41,489 bases of DNA from Geobacter sp. (GTDB lineage Bacteria > Desulfobacterota > Desulfuromonadia > Geobacterales > DSM-12255). The stretch lies in NCBI GenBank assembly GCA_009886125.1, contig VFJK01000065.1:1-41489 (forward strand), written 5' to 3'. The translations under genes and the position numbers were made by a program. Under the pieces are notes generated by a model. The model ran no database searches. It saw only the letters and a program-made list of their open reading frames with translations, and had not been told where the DNA came from. The stretch's first letter is position 1, and each line of letters opens with the position of its first letter. Positions 16,994 to 26,482 of this stretch are shown here, piece by piece.

Positions 16994-17021
16994 TTGAAGC
17001 AGGAGTTATTTATGCTATTAT
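16994..17021 (+). promoter_or_regulatory. Candidate promoter of pgi
   Basis: TTGAAG (16994-16999), 16-base spacer, TATTAT (17016-17021). The expected transcript start is near 17028, about 20 bases before the pgi ATG, with AAAGGAG in between. Confidence 0.45.
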
Positions 17022-17049
17022 TTCGCTACTATGGCTTAAAGGAGATGCT

Positions 17050-18633
17050 ATGTCTGATTGGAAGCGCTACTGTGATTATCTGTGCGAATGCCCTGAAATA
17101 GGGCTTCTACTGGATTTCACCAGAATGAATATCGATTCAGTGTTTTTTGACGGAATTGAGTCTGAGATGCAGCGGGCGTTTGCCGAGATGTCTGCGCTTG
17201 AGGGGGGAGCGACGGCAAACCCTGATGAAGGCCGAATGGTCGGCCACTACTGGCTGAGAGCACCGGAACTCTCACCGTCGGTCGCGATCACAGCCGAGAT
17301 AGAGTTTGCCATCAGAGCGGTCAAGGAGTTTGCTGCAGATATCCATGATGGTGTCATCAGGAGTGCCAGCGGGGGACGTTTCACGCGGATTCTTGTGATC
17401 GGGATCGGCGGTTCCGCGCTCGGACCTCAGTTTGTCCTGGATGCCCTCGGGAGTTCCCGGAACAGGATGCAGGCCTCCTTTTTCGACAATACCGATCCGG
17501 ACGGCATGGACAGGATCCTCTCCGGCATCGGCGATGCGCTCTCCCAAACCCTTACCATTGTCATCTCCAAGAGCGGTGCAACCAAAGAGACCAGAAACGG
17601 GATGCTTGAGGCCATGGAGGCGTACCGGAAGGCAGGTCTGGTCTTTGCCCGTCATGCTGTCGCTGTCACGGGGAGCGGCAGCGAACTGGATTCAGCGGCT
17701 CTTGCTGAAGAGTGGCTGGCACGCTTTCCGATGTGGGACTGGGTCGGTGGAAGGACTTCGATCACTTCAGCAGTCGGGCTTCTCCCCGCAGCACTCCAGG
17801 GGATCGATATCGATGAGCTGCTTCTCGGGGCGCGGCTCTGTGACCGGATCACGAGAGATCCTGAGACCCGCAGGAACCCGGCGGCCCTGCTTTCCCTGGT
17901 CTGGCTGCATGCGGCACAAGGGTGCGGCAGCCGGGATATGGTCATACTCCCCTACAAGGACAGACTCCTTCTCTTCTCCCGTTATCTGCAGCAGCTGATA
18001 ATGGAGTCCATTGGAAAGGAGAAGGACCTTTCCGGGAAAGTCGTGCATCAGGGGCTTTCGGTCTACGGGAACAAAGGCTCGACAGATCAGCACGCGTATG
18101 TGCAGCAGCTCAGGGAGGGGGTCAATAACTTCTTTGTCACGTTCGTCGAAGTGCTGCAGGACCGTGAGCAGGCTTCAATGCCTGTCGAGCCGGGTGTCAC
18201 CAGCGGTGACTACCTTTCAGGATTCCTTCAAGGGACCAGGGAGGCGCTCAGCGAGGCCGGAAGAGAGTCGATGACCATAACGGTCGATCAGATCGATGCC
18301 AGGACCATCGGGGCATTGATCGCTCTTTATGAAAGGGCGGTCGGGCTTTTTGCGGCACTCCTCAGGATCAATGCCTATCATCAGCCCGGGGTCGAGGCGG
18401 GTAAAAAGGCGGCAGGCGAGATCCTCGCACTGCAGAAATCAGTGTTAAGCCATCTGGCCGCTTGCAGGGGACGTTTGTTTACAGCGGAAGAGATCGCCGG
18501 TTCGATCGGCCATCCGGAGAAAACCGAACAGCTGTTCAGGATACTGCTTCACGTTGCCGCGAATCCGGATCATGCCATCAGTATGGAGAAGAAGACCCCT
18601 CTCTGGAGCAGTCTATTTCGGGCCGATCCGTAG
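17050..18633 (+). CDS. pgi: Glucose-6-phosphate isomerase
   Basis: Pgi interconverts glucose 6-phosphate and fructose 6-phosphate in the cytosol, for glycolysis, gluconeogenesis and glycogen metabolism. The 527-residue protein has the sugar-phosphate binding stretch [13 protein letters not shown] and the phosphate loop [25 protein letters not shown] and the active-site region [18 protein letters not shown] follow. The last is the form seen in cyanobacterial and chlamydial-type Pgi rather than the E. coli GTNGQHAF form. AAAGGAG lies six bases before the ATG. The 3' end overlaps the convergent DUF2721 gene by 21 bp. In a likely non-sugar-utilising bacterium it would mostly serve gluconeogenesis. 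Confidence 0.96.
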   Translation: MSDWKRYCDYLCECPEIGLLLDFTRMNIDSVFFDGIESEMQRAFAEMSALEGGATANPDEGRMVGHYWLRAPELSPSVAITAEIEFAIRAVKEFAADIHDGVIRSASGGRFTRILVIGIGGSALGPQFVLDALGSSRNRMQASFFDNTDPDGMDRILSGIGDALSQTLTIVISKSGATKETRNGMLEAMEAYRKAGLVFARHAVAVTGSGSELDSAALAEEWLARFPMWDWVGGRTSITSAVGLLPAALQGIDIDELLLGARLCDRITRDPETRRNPAALLSLVWLHAAQGCGSRDMVILPYKDRLLLFSRYLQQLIMESIGKEKDLSGKVVHQGLSVYGNKGSTDQHAYVQQLREGVNNFFVTFVEVLQDREQASMPVEPGVTSGDYLSGFLQGTREALSEAGRESMTITVDQIDARTIGALIALYERAVGLFAALLRINAYHQPGVEAGKKAAGEILALQKSVLSHLAACRGRLFTAEEIAGSIGHPEKTEQLFRILLHVAANPDHAISMEKKTPLWSSLFRADP

Positions 18634-19053
18634 ATTAAGCGTTGCCATGAAGACCTCTTCAAGGAAGCAGAGCAGTCCGATCATGAGTGACAGCATGGCG
18701 AATATGAATATCAGGGAGACCGCTGCAGTCATGTCGACCTGTGCATAGGAGCCGAAGAACAGGATGGCGATAACGGCGCAGACGAGAAGTGCCGTGACGA
18801 CACAGGCTGTTATGGCGAAGTTGATGAATTTTGACCGGTGCGAGAGGACCTTCAGGTTGCTGTGCAGGGGGGGGTACTGTTCCGGCGTGGCAGCCTCCAG
18901 TCGTGCTTCAAGCGTTCTTGCCCGATCGATGACCCGGCCCAGCCTGTTGGTCATGACACCGAGGAAAGCGCCGACAGCTGTCAACAGGAAAACCGGTGCA
19001 ATTGCAAGCTGAATGGCATGTGCGACACTGCTGACGACACCCAAGTCTTTCAC
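18613..19053 (-). CDS. DUF2721 membrane protein
   Basis: I place the start at the GTG at 19053, four bases after GGAGGTG. This gives 146 residues, the usual DUF2721 size, and begins just before the conserved block [20 protein letters not shown]. The frame is open for 47 more codons upstream, but that would nearly reach the divergent dehydrogenase gene. There are three hydrophobic segments: one near residues 9-32 and two in the C-terminal half. A conserved basic stretch, [15 protein letters not shown], lies after the first. The family is of unknown function. The gene is divergent from gdh and convergent with pgi, and seems to be transcribed alone. Confidence 0.8.
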   Translation of the reverse strand: MKDLGVVSSVAHAIQLAIAPVFLLTAVGAFLGVMTNRLGRVIDRARTLEARLEAATPEQYPPLHSNLKVLSHRSKFINFAITACVVTALLVCAVIAILFFGSYAQVDMTAAVSLIFIFAMLSLMIGLLCFLEEVFMATLNLRIGPK

Positions 19054-19153
19054 GAAACACCTCCAGGGGGATGCCCTGAGAACCAGATTACCGTATCTCT
19101 GCAAGAGTGCAACGTTAATCTGCTGTCTGACCATCTGAAAGGAGCTGCCGACA

Positions 19154-22117
19154 ATGAGGAGCAAGAGCGCAGAGTCAAAGTGCAAGGTTGACATCGCTGC
19201 AAACCGCCGCTGGCTGAATGCGTGTATGAACCCTTACTACTTCGTGACCATGAAGGATGAGCCCGAGGCCTCCACCATTCTCGAACGGGAACTCGGAACG
19301 CTTGCCTTCAATCGTCGGATCATTCTTGCTGACCGGGAAAAATCGCTGATCATTGCACTGGTCAATCGCTCCGGGACTCTCTATGAGACCCTCAGCAGGA
19401 TACAGGAGCGGGAGATCTCCTACGCTATGATAGCCCACTCCCAGGGGCCCCTTCCGGGCATGAGCCAGTTGCTTGAGATCCAGCGCTTCGAATTCGACCG
19501 GAAAACCAACCAGGAGATCAAGGCTGGTGAAAATGTCGAGCTCCCTGCCTCTATCAGACGAAGGGTCGCTGCCGAGATACGAATAAACTACAGCTCATTC
19601 GAGATGAAGGATTTTGAGCGGCTTCTCAGGATACTCTGGCTTAGCAATGAAAACTACGTCCGGATATCCCCCCCTGCTCGCGTGGCCCAGATCCTTCTCC
19701 TGCTTCAGCGTGGCAACAGAAGCGGGGGATTGTACTTCGGGCTTGAGTCAATGCCGGGCGGAGAGGAGTACCGGGTGCTCTTAGCCGTAGGGAATCCTCC
19801 GCAGCGTGATTTCCTCCAGCAGATAATGGAGATCTTCAACCGCCTCGATCTCGGGGTCGGCAGGGCTTACTGCCTCACCATCAGTAATGGTATCCATCCC
19901 TATTTCCTCGGGACTTTCTATGTGAGGCGCAGGGATGGCGGGCTTCTCTCAGACGGGTGCGAGCAGTTTACAAGGCTTCGCAGTGAGCTCTCCTCTGCCC
20001 AGATACTGGCGACCCGTTCATACAGCTATACCGAGTTTGTGGTCAACAAGGTCATGAGTGGCGAAGATGCCGCCCTTATGAACGTGTTCATCGCCTTCTG
20101 CCACTCCAACCTTGCCCACAGCAGACCGGACCGGTTCGGGCTCGATGATGTGATGAGCGCATTTCATGCACATCCGGACATCTCGATGCAGCTGGCGCGT
20201 TTTTTCAGGGCGCGGTTCGACCCGTCGATCACTGACCGGGAGATACTGTATGCCGCTGCGCTTGTCGAGATCCGTAAAGGGGTGGAAGAGTACAATACCG
20301 GCCATCGCTATCTGGACGAGGTCCGCAGGACTATCTTCAGATGCTGTCTCACCTTTATCATCCATACGCTGAAGACCAACTTTTATGTCCAGGAGAAACA
20401 GGCGCTCGCTTTCCGGCTCGATCCCGCGTATCTGCTCGATCTCGGCCCGGAGGCCCTCTCCGACCTCCCCACTGTGACTCCGTTCCGGGTGACGTTCTTC
20501 TTCAGCCGCTTCGGGATCGGGTACCATATCGGTTTCTCGGATATAGCCCGTGGCGGCTGGAGGACAGTCATCACCCGAAGCCAGGATGACTTCATCACCG
20601 GAGCGAACAATCTCTTTCGCGAAAATTTTGTCCTTGCCCATACACAGCACCTGAAGAACAAGGATATCTACGAGGGGGGCTCGAAACTGGTCACGCTTCT
20701 TGACGTCTCCGACCTTCGCCAGGATGAGCAGGCGTTTGAAGAGTGGCGGCTATTCAAGCTCCAGTACGGCGTTACCAATGCCTTCCTGGATATATTCATA
20801 ACAAAGGACGGTGTTGCCCTCCATCCCCAGGTTGTCGACTATTATAGGGAGGATGAGCCGATCGAACTCGGCCCGGATGAGAACATGCAGGACAGCATGG
20901 TCGAGGCCATTGCCTGGCTCTCCAGGGCCAGAGGGTACATGCTGGGGATCGGGCTTATATCAAGCAAGAAGGTCGGGATCAACCATAAAGAGTATGGCGT
21001 GACCTCGACCGGTGTCGTGAAGTTTGCAGAGATAACCATGAAGGAGATGGGAATAGATATCCGGAGGGATCCGTTCTCAATAAAATTTACCGGAGGGCCG
21101 AACGGTGATGTTGCGGGAAATGCCATGAGGATCATGCTCAATCTATGCCCCGGAGTAAGGATAAAACTTATTCTGGATGGCACGGCAGCACTTTTCGATC
21201 CGGTGGGGATAAATCACCCGGAACTCCGCAGAATCCTGCTCAAGGACGATCTGGCTGCGTTCACTCCTGCGGCGCTGCATCCGGGCGGGTTCATGCTTTT
21301 CCGGAGCGGCAGTCGCAGGGACGGGCTCCGCGATCTTTACCGTAAAGTCAGCTGCAATCAGAGCGGAACAACTGAAGAGTGGGTCTCCATCGATGAATTC
21401 TCAAAAGAGTACGGAGCGCTCCCCTTTGTCGTCCAGGCTGATCTCTTCATCCCGGCAGGCGGGCGGCCCGAGAGTATCGATGCTGCAAACTGGGAAAACT
21501 TCTTTCTCCCTGACGGGACACCTTCTGCCGGGGTGATCATCGAGGGGGCCAACTCCTTCATCACTCCGGAAGCACGGATACTTTTACAGAAACGCGGCGT
21601 CATCATCATGAGGGATGCCTCTGCGAACAAATGCGGCGTGATCTCATCTTCATACGAGATAATCGCCAACCTGCTCCTTTCGGATAAGGAGTTCATGGCA
21701 GACAAGGCCAGGTATGCAGAAGATGTCCTGACGATACTGGAAAAACGGGCCGGGGATGAGGCCTGTTATATCCTCAAAAGGCACCGTGAGCAGCCGGGGA
21801 TGCTCTGCACCGAGATCTCGGATGCGTTAAGTGGAGAGATAAACAACAATTACAGCAGGCTTTTCAAGTATTTCCAGCAGCGGCCCGATCTGGCCGATCA
21901 GCCGCTTTTCAGGAGAGCGCTCTTCGCCCACCTTCCTCGTATCATAAGTGAAGAGCCGGCATACCGGCGGCGGATCAGCCGTCTTCCCCAGAAATATATT
22001 TCGGCGATACTTGCGGCTGAGATCGGTTCGTCAATGGTCTATCGCGGGGATATGGAAGCGGATTTCGAGGATGAATTGAAGCTTCATCTGCTGCGGAACT
22101 TCAGTGCCGGCGGGTAA
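19154..22117 (+). CDS. NAD-specific glutamate dehydrogenase, large (about 1000-residue) type
   Basis: It catalyses reversible NAD-dependent deamination of glutamate to 2-oxoglutarate. At 987 residues it resembles the fungal-type GDH2 class (about 115 kDa subunits) rather than the 450-residue hexameric enzymes or the 1600-residue L_180 class. The N-terminal half (about 1-400) is a divergent regulatory region. The catalytic half has ARGGWRTVITRSQDDF near 465, then NHKEYGVTSTGVVKF. The dinucleotide-binding KFTGGPNGDVAGNAM lies near 640, and ANKCGVISSSYEIIANLLL near 822. The chosen ATG follows AAAGGAG by nine bases; later Met codons (19226, 19250) are possible. No partner genes are coupled to it. 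Confidence 0.9.
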   Translation: MRSKSAESKCKVDIAANRRWLNACMNPYYFVTMKDEPEASTILERELGTLAFNRRIILADREKSLIIALVNRSGTLYETLSRIQEREISYAMIAHSQGPLPGMSQLLEIQRFEFDRKTNQEIKAGENVELPASIRRRVAAEIRINYSSFEMKDFERLLRILWLSNENYVRISPPARVAQILLLLQRGNRSGGLYFGLESMPGGEEYRVLLAVGNPPQRDFLQQIMEIFNRLDLGVGRAYCLTISNGIHPYFLGTFYVRRRDGGLLSDGCEQFTRLRSELSSAQILATRSYSYTEFVVNKVMSGEDAALMNVFIAFCHSNLAHSRPDRFGLDDVMSAFHAHPDISMQLARFFRARFDPSITDREILYAAALVEIRKGVEEYNTGHRYLDEVRRTIFRCCLTFIIHTLKTNFYVQEKQALAFRLDPAYLLDLGPEALSDLPTVTPFRVTFFFSRFGIGYHIGFSDIARGGWRTVITRSQDDFITGANNLFRENFVLAHTQHLKNKDIYEGGSKLVTLLDVSDLRQDEQAFEEWRLFKLQYGVTNAFLDIFITKDGVALHPQVVDYYREDEPIELGPDENMQDSMVEAIAWLSRARGYMLGIGLISSKKVGINHKEYGVTSTGVVKFAEITMKEMGIDIRRDPFSIKFTGGPNGDVAGNAMRIMLNLCPGVRIKLILDGTAALFDPVGINHPELRRILLKDDLAAFTPAALHPGGFMLFRSGSRRDGLRDLYRKVSCNQSGTTEEWVSIDEFSKEYGALPFVVQADLFIPAGGRPESIDAANWENFFLPDGTPSAGVIIEGANSFITPEARILLQKRGVIIMRDASANKCGVISSSYEIIANLLLSDKEFMADKARYAEDVLTILEKRAGDEACYILKRHREQPGMLCTEISDALSGEINNNYSRLFKYFQQRPDLADQPLFRRALFAHLPRIISEEPAYRRRISRLPQKYISAILAAEIGSSMVYRGDMEADFEDELKLHLLRNFSAGG

Positions 22118-22140
22118 GTTTCAGTACTGATGTGACGGTT

Positions 22141-22407
22141 TCAGAGCTTGTAGACCCGTGAAAGATAACGGACCAGAGCTCTCTTCTCATCCGGAGAAAG
22201 TTTTGCCCCTTTGTCGATCATTCTGGCCACCGTCTTCTCCCACTCTGCCCTGGACTTTCGGGCATTTTTGGGGATCTCGGGTTTGTGGCACTCCGAACAG
22301 CGCTCCTCAAGCAGTGCTGCAGCGTCAATCCCGGATGCACCCCCCTGACAGCCTTGTGCTGCCAGGATAATGAGGGCCGCACCTGCAACAAAAAGAATTC
22401 GGTTCAT
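22141..22407 (-). CDS. Small monoheme c-type cytochrome
   Basis: This 88-residue protein has an export signal (about 1-20) and a single heme c-binding motif, CSECH, at residues 37-41. MIDKGAKLSPDEKRALVRYLSRV at the end, quoted here for its Met and helix, is a typical small cytochrome c layout. The Met could be the distal heme ligand. A Cys at 20 (AAQGC) makes a lipoprotein possible, but the position -3 residue is Ala, so the lipobox is weak. It would transfer electrons in the periplasm. It lies 24 bases downstream of the MerR-type gene and is probably co-transcribed. It converges with gdh, with no clear terminator between. Confidence 0.85.
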   Translation of the reverse strand: MNRILFVAGAALIILAAQGCQGGASGIDAAALLEERCSECHKPEIPKNARKSRAEWEKTVARMIDKGAKLSPDEKRALVRYLSRVYKL

Positions 22408-22431
22408 TGATCCCTCGCAAACAGAAAATGG

Positions 22432-22815
22432 TCAGGGTTTCAGTTTTTCCGCCATCCTCTGGCGGTATTCGACGATCTCTTTCCGTAGTGCAGTGAGATT
22501 GGCGACCCGTCCGTCAAGGGTCTCGATATGCTCATCCAGGGTCTTTATCAGGGCAGGTATCATCATGTCCGTCTGCTTCGCATCGCCATAAAACGAAGAG
22601 AGAGACTGCATCTCCCTGATCGTCAACCCGAGGTGCTTGAGTTTCATGATAAACTTTATCCGTCTCACATAATATGGGGTGTACCCCCTGGCTGCACCGT
22701 CGGCACGGTCTGCGGACTCAATGATCCCGACCTCTTCCCAGTAGCGGAGAGTCCTTGTCGTAAGTCCGAGAGATGTCGAGAGTTCGCTGATAGATGTCAA
22801 GGGTTCTTCGATCAT
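22432..22815 (-). CDS. MerR-family transcriptional regulator
   Basis: I chose the ATG at 22815, four bases after AAAGGAAA; the frame is open further upstream but without a better start. The 127-residue protein has a winged helix-turn-helix at about 5-75, with SISELSTSLGLTTRTLRYWE and YTPYYVRRIKFI. A long dimerisation coiled coil follows (about 80-120). No Cys residues occur in the effector region, so it is not a metal or thiol sensor of the usual kind. The effector is unknown. Targets are probably its own promoter, the cytochrome gene it precedes, and perhaps the divergent GH13 gene. Confidence 0.85.
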   Translation of the reverse strand: MIEEPLTSISELSTSLGLTTRTLRYWEEVGIIESADRADGAARGYTPYYVRRIKFIMKLKHLGLTIREMQSLSSFYGDAKQTDMMIPALIKTLDEHIETLDGRVANLTALRKEIVEYRQRMAEKLKP

Positions 22816-23053
22816 CTGATTTCCTTTTACGTTAATTTTCCATACTCTATTGCCGGCGCCTGGTAAAGTCAAACTCTTTGAAAGATCAGGGAAATCCAGA
22901 TGATATTCAGCTCAGAAAGTGAAGCGTTCCTGTTGCAGTGACGAAGGCCGGAAGTATCTCTGCCGGGGACTTTTTGCGAAGCAATCAGAAGATTTCCATG
23001 ATATGATAGCGCCCGAACAGATCTCCACTCCCGCTGCATGATTGAGAGAACCT
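22816..23053 (-). promoter_or_regulatory. Divergent intergenic region with a MerR-like promoter candidate
   Basis: On the minus strand TTGACT (22872-22867) is followed after 19 bases by GAGTAT (22847-22842), the long spacing typical of MerR-controlled promoters. A GGCGCC palindrome flanked by CC/GG (22853-22860) sits between the boxes. On the plus strand TATGAT at 23002-23007 could be a -10 box for the GH13 gene, but no -35 box is well placed. Both assignments are tentative. Confidence 0.3.
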
Positions 23054-26000
23054 ATGACCACGACAGCTCTAAAGGGTGAATACTTTCCATACTCTCTGCA
23101 GGTAAGAAGAGAATTCTGGGAGAAGTTCTCTCTCGGAACCCTTCATCGCGATATCGAATCTTCAGGCAAGCCCGGAATCATATTCTATCGCGAACTTGCT
23201 TCGAAATTGAATCTGAGCGGAGAATCCGTCCTTTCAGGTGAATTGAACCTTTACTCCATCCAGTTGAAGATCCAGCGGCATATCGTCCGTGAGTATCTCG
23301 AAAAGCAGTGTCCCGACCTCATCCCGTCCCTGCTCGAACTATCCGGCGTTCCTCTCGGTTCGAACGGGTTATCGACTCTGGCAGGCACTTTCTGCAGGCT
23401 CTTCCCCGGAACCCCGTTCATCGAAGATCCGCTGCTTGAGCCGAATGACTGGCTGGCTGGTCATGAGGACTCTGCAACGCGTCTGAATACGGTCATGGGT
23501 GAAATACTGCTGCTCTCTGTAGCTGCTTCGAACAGGGCACTCGAAAGCTTTCGCAAGCTGATAGACTGGAAGGAGCTGATCCTTTCGAGCTCGTGCGGAG
23601 AGATTGCAGGCGGCATGGAGAGGTTTCTTGCTTCTGCTCCTCCGGTCGCCGGGCTGGGGCTCTCCCTTCCGGAAGTCCTGCGGCTCCCGCTCAAGGCTGC
23701 ACCTGACTCGCTCTTTGAACAGCTGAAGTTCATGCAGGCACATTGGCAGGGGATCCTTCCTGAAGAGCTCCTTCCCGAGATCAGCATCGCCTTTGCGCTA
23801 ATGGAGGAAGAAGGGCGGACCTTCATGGGCCATGGCGACTCTCCCGGAGCGCCGGTCCTTGAATTCGGATCCTTTCCCGGCTCTCCGGGGAGTAACGATT
23901 ACTACCCGGAACCGGAACGGTTCTCTTCAGATACCGACTGGATGCCGAATGTCGTGCTCCTCGCGAAGATGGTCTACGTCTGGCTCGGACAGCTCTCCCT
24001 CAAGTACGGGGAAGAGATAACCCGTCTTGACCAGATACCGGATGCCGAGCTCGACATGCTTTCCCGCTGGGGGGTGACCGGACTCTGGCTGATCGGGCTC
24101 TGGGAGCGTTCTCCGGCTTCGCAGAAGATCAAACAGGTCTGCGGGAATCCGGAAGCGATCTCCTCTGCGTACTCACTGTTCGACTATACCATTGCTCAGG
24201 ATCTCGGCGGGGAAGAGGCGTTCTGGAAGCTTCGGGACAAGGCGCTGCAGCGTGGGATACGGCTGGCAAGCGACATGGTACCCAATCATACGGGGCTTTT
24301 CTCAAGGTGGACCCTGGAGCATCCGGACTGGTTCGTTCAGCTTGATTATCCGCCATACCCTGCCTACCGGTTCACCGGTGTCGATCTGTCATCGTCGAGC
24401 GAGATCAGTCTGCATATCGAGGACGGCTACTGGGAGCGGCGTGATGCCGCCGTCGTTTTCAAGCATTTCGATCACCGGAACGGCCGCACCCGCTACATCT
24501 ATCACGGCAATGACGGTACCAGCACCCCCTGGAACGATACTGCCCAGCTCGACTACCTGAATCCGGAAGTGCGGGAGGCAGTCATCGGGACCATTCTCCA
24601 CGTTGCCCGGATGTTCCCGATCATCCGGTTCGATGCTGCCATGACGCTGGCCAAAAAGCATTATCAGCGGCTCTGGTTCCCTCAGCCGGGGCATCAGGGG
24701 GTCCCCTCCCGCGCCGAGCAGGGGATGAGCAGGGAGCAGTTCGACAGCGCCATGCCCGAGGAGTTCTGGCGCCAGGTCGTCGACCGGGTCGCGGCAGAAG
24801 TGCCGGACACCCTTCTTCTTGCGGAGGCGTTCTGGCTGATGGAGGGGTATTTCGTCCGGACCCTCGGCATGCACCGGGTCTATAACAGTGCTTTCATGAA
24901 CATGCTGAAGATGGAGGAGAATTCGAAGTACCGCCAGACCATCAAAAACGTGCTTGAATTCAATCCCCAAGTGTTGCAGCGGTTCGTGAATTTCATGAAC
25001 AACCCTGATGAAAAAACTGCAGTGGAGCAGTTCGGGAAAGAGAGCAAATACATCGGTGCCTGCGTACTGCTGGTGACGATGCCGGGTCTGCCGATGCTGG
25101 GACACGGGCAGGTCGAAGGTCTCCACGAAAAGTACGGCATGGAGTACAAACAGGCGTATTGGGACGAGACGGCGGACGAGCATCTGGTCAGGGAGCATGA
25201 GCGGCGGATCTTCCCGCTCATGAGGCGCAGATGGCTCTTCTCCGGCGCTGACAGCTTCACGTTCTACGATTTCAACGTCAACGATCATGTGAACGAGGAT
25301 GTGTTTGCCTACTCCAACTGTTCCGGCGACCAGCGGGCGCTGGTGATCTATCATAACCGGTCTGCCTCTGCTTCCGGCTGGATACAGAGTTCGACCTCCA
25401 TTGCTGTAAAGAATTACTCCGGCGGGACGGAACTTTTGCGGACCTCTCTGGGACATGCTCTGGGATTCAACGGGGACGGCCGTCACTACTACATCTTCCG
25501 TGACTATGCCGATGGTATGGAGTATATCCGGAATGGCAGGGAGCTGTGCGAGCAGGGGTTCCATCTCGATCTCGGCCCCTACGACTACCACGTCTTTCTC
25601 GATTTCCGCGAACAATGGGATGACGAATACGGCACCTGGGGGAAACTCTGTCATCAGCTGGAGGGCCGGCCTGTTGCCCTGATGGACGATGAGGTAAAGC
25701 AGATCCGTTTCGCTTCGCTCATAGATAGTCTCAGGCAGCATATCGATCATTCCGGGTGCATCCTGACCGGGGATTCCAGAGGGCTCTCTGCAATGGAACT
25801 CGACGGTGTGAAGGCGAAGTTTGCTTCGGGACAGGCAGAGTTCTTTGCTGCTCTTGCTCAAACTGCAAACCTTTCCGTTAAAACTCCGGCTATCTGTCCG
25901 GAGATCATCTCCGAACTTGACTACCTTGAGGCTGTTGCAGAAAAAGAAGGGGCGCTGCTGGACGGATATACGGCGAAGCTGCTCGCCTTTACCTGGCTGG

Positions 26001-26482
26001 CACTGCATCGCTCGGGGGAGCTTGCCGGGGAGGCCTCTGCTGAAGCATCTGTTGAGATCGTCCTCAGGTTCGGTCTGGCCAGACCTCTTGAGGAAGCGCT
26101 TGCCGGAGAGGCTGCTGCCGAGGGAGACAGCCTGGCGCAGCTGGATGTCACCTCGGTCATGGCCCTGTTCAGGATACTGCTGCGACGGGAGCGATTGATG
26201 AGCCTGCCACGCGAGGAGCTGTCAGCACTGCTGCCGCAGCTTCTGGAAGACAGGGATATCTCGATCTTTATCGGCCTTCATCATAGTGGCGGGCAGACGT
26301 GGTTTGTGAAGGAGCGGTGGGAAATCATGCTCGCATGGCTCGAATTTGTAGCAGAGGCGGCCTCTGCAGGCAGTTCAGCTTCTGCTGCAGCAGTGAATGG
26401 CGAGGGCCGGCGCTCCCTTGCTCAGGCCGCTCAAGAGGCCGGATACCGGGTCGACCGGCTCTTGAAGGTTGTCGGATGCTGA
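23054..26482 (+). CDS. Large GH13 (alpha-amylase superfamily) protein
   Basis: I choose the ATG at 23054, preceded by GAGAGA; a TTG twelve bases upstream is in frame. The 1142-residue protein carries a GH13 barrel from about residue 290 to 760. Region I is DMVPNHTG (near 407), region II FDAAM with the nucleophile Asp (near 525), and region III LLLAEAFW with the acid/base Glu (near 590). Region IV reads FMNNPDEKT (near 650), keeping the Asp but with Pro where amylases have His. There is no signal peptide, so it is cytosolic. An N-terminal helical domain of about 280 residues and an Ala/Glu-rich C-terminal domain flank the barrel. It probably acts on alpha-glucans or maltosides, perhaps as a transferase; the substrate is unknown. 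It overlaps the next gene by 7 bp. Confidence 0.85.
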   Translation: MTTTALKGEYFPYSLQVRREFWEKFSLGTLHRDIESSGKPGIIFYRELASKLNLSGESVLSGELNLYSIQLKIQRHIVREYLEKQCPDLIPSLLELSGVPLGSNGLSTLAGTFCRLFPGTPFIEDPLLEPNDWLAGHEDSATRLNTVMGEILLLSVAASNRALESFRKLIDWKELILSSSCGEIAGGMERFLASAPPVAGLGLSLPEVLRLPLKAAPDSLFEQLKFMQAHWQGILPEELLPEISIAFALMEEEGRTFMGHGDSPGAPVLEFGSFPGSPGSNDYYPEPERFSSDTDWMPNVVLLAKMVYVWLGQLSLKYGEEITRLDQIPDAELDMLSRWGVTGLWLIGLWERSPASQKIKQVCGNPEAISSAYSLFDYTIAQDLGGEEAFWKLRDKALQRGIRLASDMVPNHTGLFSRWTLEHPDWFVQLDYPPYPAYRFTGVDLSSSSEISLHIEDGYWERRDAAVVFKHFDHRNGRTRYIYHGNDGTSTPWNDTAQLDYLNPEVREAVIGTILHVARMFPIIRFDAAMTLAKKHYQRLWFPQPGHQGVPSRAEQGMSREQFDSAMPEEFWRQVVDRVAAEVPDTLLLAEAFWLMEGYFVRTLGMHRVYNSAFMNMLKMEENSKYRQTIKNVLEFNPQVLQRFVNFMNNPDEKTAVEQFGKESKYIGACVLLVTMPGLPMLGHGQVEGLHEKYGMEYKQAYWDETADEHLVREHERRIFPLMRRRWLFSGADSFTFYDFNVNDHVNEDVFAYSNCSGDQRALVIYHNRSASASGWIQSSTSIAVKNYSGGTELLRTSLGHALGFNGDGRHYYIFRDYADGMEYIRNGRELCEQGFHLDLGPYDYHVFLDFREQWDDEYGTWGKLCHQLEGRPVALMDDEVKQIRFASLIDSLRQHIDHSGCILTGDSRGLSAMELDGVKAKFASGQAEFFAALAQTANLSVKTPAICPEIISELDYLEAVAEKEGALLDGYTAKLLAFTWLALHRSGELAGEASAEASVEIVLRFGLARPLEEALAGEAAAEGDSLAQLDVTSVMALFRILLRRERLMSLPREELSALLPQLLEDRDISIFIGLHHSGGQTWFVKERWEIMLAWLEFVAEAASAGSSASAAAVNGEGRRSLAQAAQEAGYRVDRLLKVVGC

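Noticed and set aside
19054-19194. Upstream extension of the DUF2721 gene
   Set aside because: GGAGGTG before the GTG at 19053 and the family length favour the shorter form; the extension would invade the gdh start.
24389-26008. 539-codon open frame on the minus strand
   Set aside because: It lies wholly inside the GH13 gene, which has all catalytic motifs; the antisense frame shows no family pattern and results from codon bias.
26299-26475. Upstream extension of the LolB-like lipoprotein
   Set aside because: It is an alternative frame within GH13; the lipoprotein signal begins at 26476.
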